Assembly: GCA_964580235.1 (NCBI GenBank)
Contig: CAZOJY010000050.1
Location: 1 to 23,159 of the forward strand
Source: G020348385 sp964580235
Lineage (GTDB): Bacteria; Acidobacteriota; Aminicenantia; Aminicenantales; Aminicenantaceae
Length of the DNA stretch: 23,159 nt
Direction: 5' to 3'
The position numbers and the translations under genes are program-made. Within the stretch, counting starts at the first letter, position 1. Each line of letters starts with the position of its first letter. Below the pieces are notes generated by a model. That model did not search any database. It was not told the DNA's origin and saw only the letters and a program-made list of their open reading frames with translations. Positions 22,969 to 23,159 of this stretch are shown here, piece by piece.

Positions 22969-23159
22969 ATGAGAAAAACAGCTATTGCATCACTCACTCT
23001 TTTACTGTTTGTTTGTTCGATGTTACCGGCACAGAATTCTGGCAATGACGCTTACGTAAAGGCAATGACAACGCCGGATCCAAACGAGAAAGCCAGACTT
23101 TTGAAAGAATATATCACAAATCATCCGGGAGCGCAGTATGAAAATTTTGCCTGCGCCGA
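22969..23159 (+). CDS. Secreted protein, N-terminal part (cut by window end)
   Basis: Only 63 codons are visible. Residues 1-21 form a signal peptide: MRK, a hydrophobic core and a likely cut after LPA, before Gln22. The mature part continues with an Asp/Lys-rich helical region (about residues 36-60) resembling the first helices of tetratricopeptide-like exported proteins, but too little is seen to name a family. GAGAGG (22957-22962) precedes the ATG at good spacing. The Cys at residue 16 is not in a proper lipobox, so a lipoprotein is unlikely. Gene start is confident, function is not. Confidence 0.75.
   Translation, partial: MRKTAIASLTLLLFVCSMLPAQNSGNDAYVKAMTTPDPNEKARLLKEYITNHPGAQYENFACA

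Overview
The window looks like bacterial chromosome with core and metabolic genes and no phage, plasmid or CRISPR content. It carries peptidoglycan genes (murA, murB), a lemA-htpX pair, a tRNA-Asp, clean AGGAGG-type ribosome binding sites and consensus-like -35/-10 promoters. The ABC-2 permease at the left edge, the secreted protein starting at the right edge and a eukaryote-like citrate synthase suggest an uncultured Gram-negative lineage of the Acidobacteriota/Aminicenantes type. That placement is an inference from recalled family resemblance, not something the sequence proves. The two 100-N gaps are flanked by exact 55-bp and 33-bp duplications, so this is a scaffold whose contigs really overlap.

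Layout. (1) 1-663, minus: ABC-2 permease, probably incomplete or frameshifted. (2) 976-5152, plus: a two-gene operon of GDP-mannose 3,5-epimerase and bifunctional fucokinase/fucose-1-phosphate guanylyltransferase, making GDP-L-galactose-type and GDP-L-fucose donors. (3) 5159-6500, minus: a doubled rhamnose-mutarotase-family protein, an unrecognised helical protein and tRNA-Asp. (4) 6642-8127, minus: lemA-htpX. (5) 8381-9685, plus: citrate synthase, followed by a ~125-bp foldback element. (6) 9847-17873: a divergent cluster of homoserine dehydrogenase and aldehyde dehydrogenase (minus) against five plus-strand genes: an unrecognised 413-aa protein, an SDR lacking the usual Tyr/Lys, a cupin, a class I aminotransferase and a Cys/Met-type PLP enzyme. 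(7) 17969-21857, plus: murA, HIT protein, UPF0173-like metallo-hydrolase, NYN-domain protein, DUF2520-type Rossmann protein. (8) 21823-22767, minus: murB, overlapping its neighbour tail to tail. (9) 22969-end, plus: a secreted protein preceded by a sigma-54 consensus and a sigma-70-like promoter.

The best candidate for something undescribed is the divergent cluster 9847-17873. Its enzyme types (homoserine/aspartate-semialdehyde chemistry, aldehyde oxidation, transamination, gamma-type PLP chemistry) suggest an amino-acid conversion pathway, but the 413-aa protein is not a family I can name and the pathway cannot be assigned from sequence alone. Other points of note are the mutarotase with a decayed second domain, the foldback element after citrate synthase, and the sigma-54 site near the right end.
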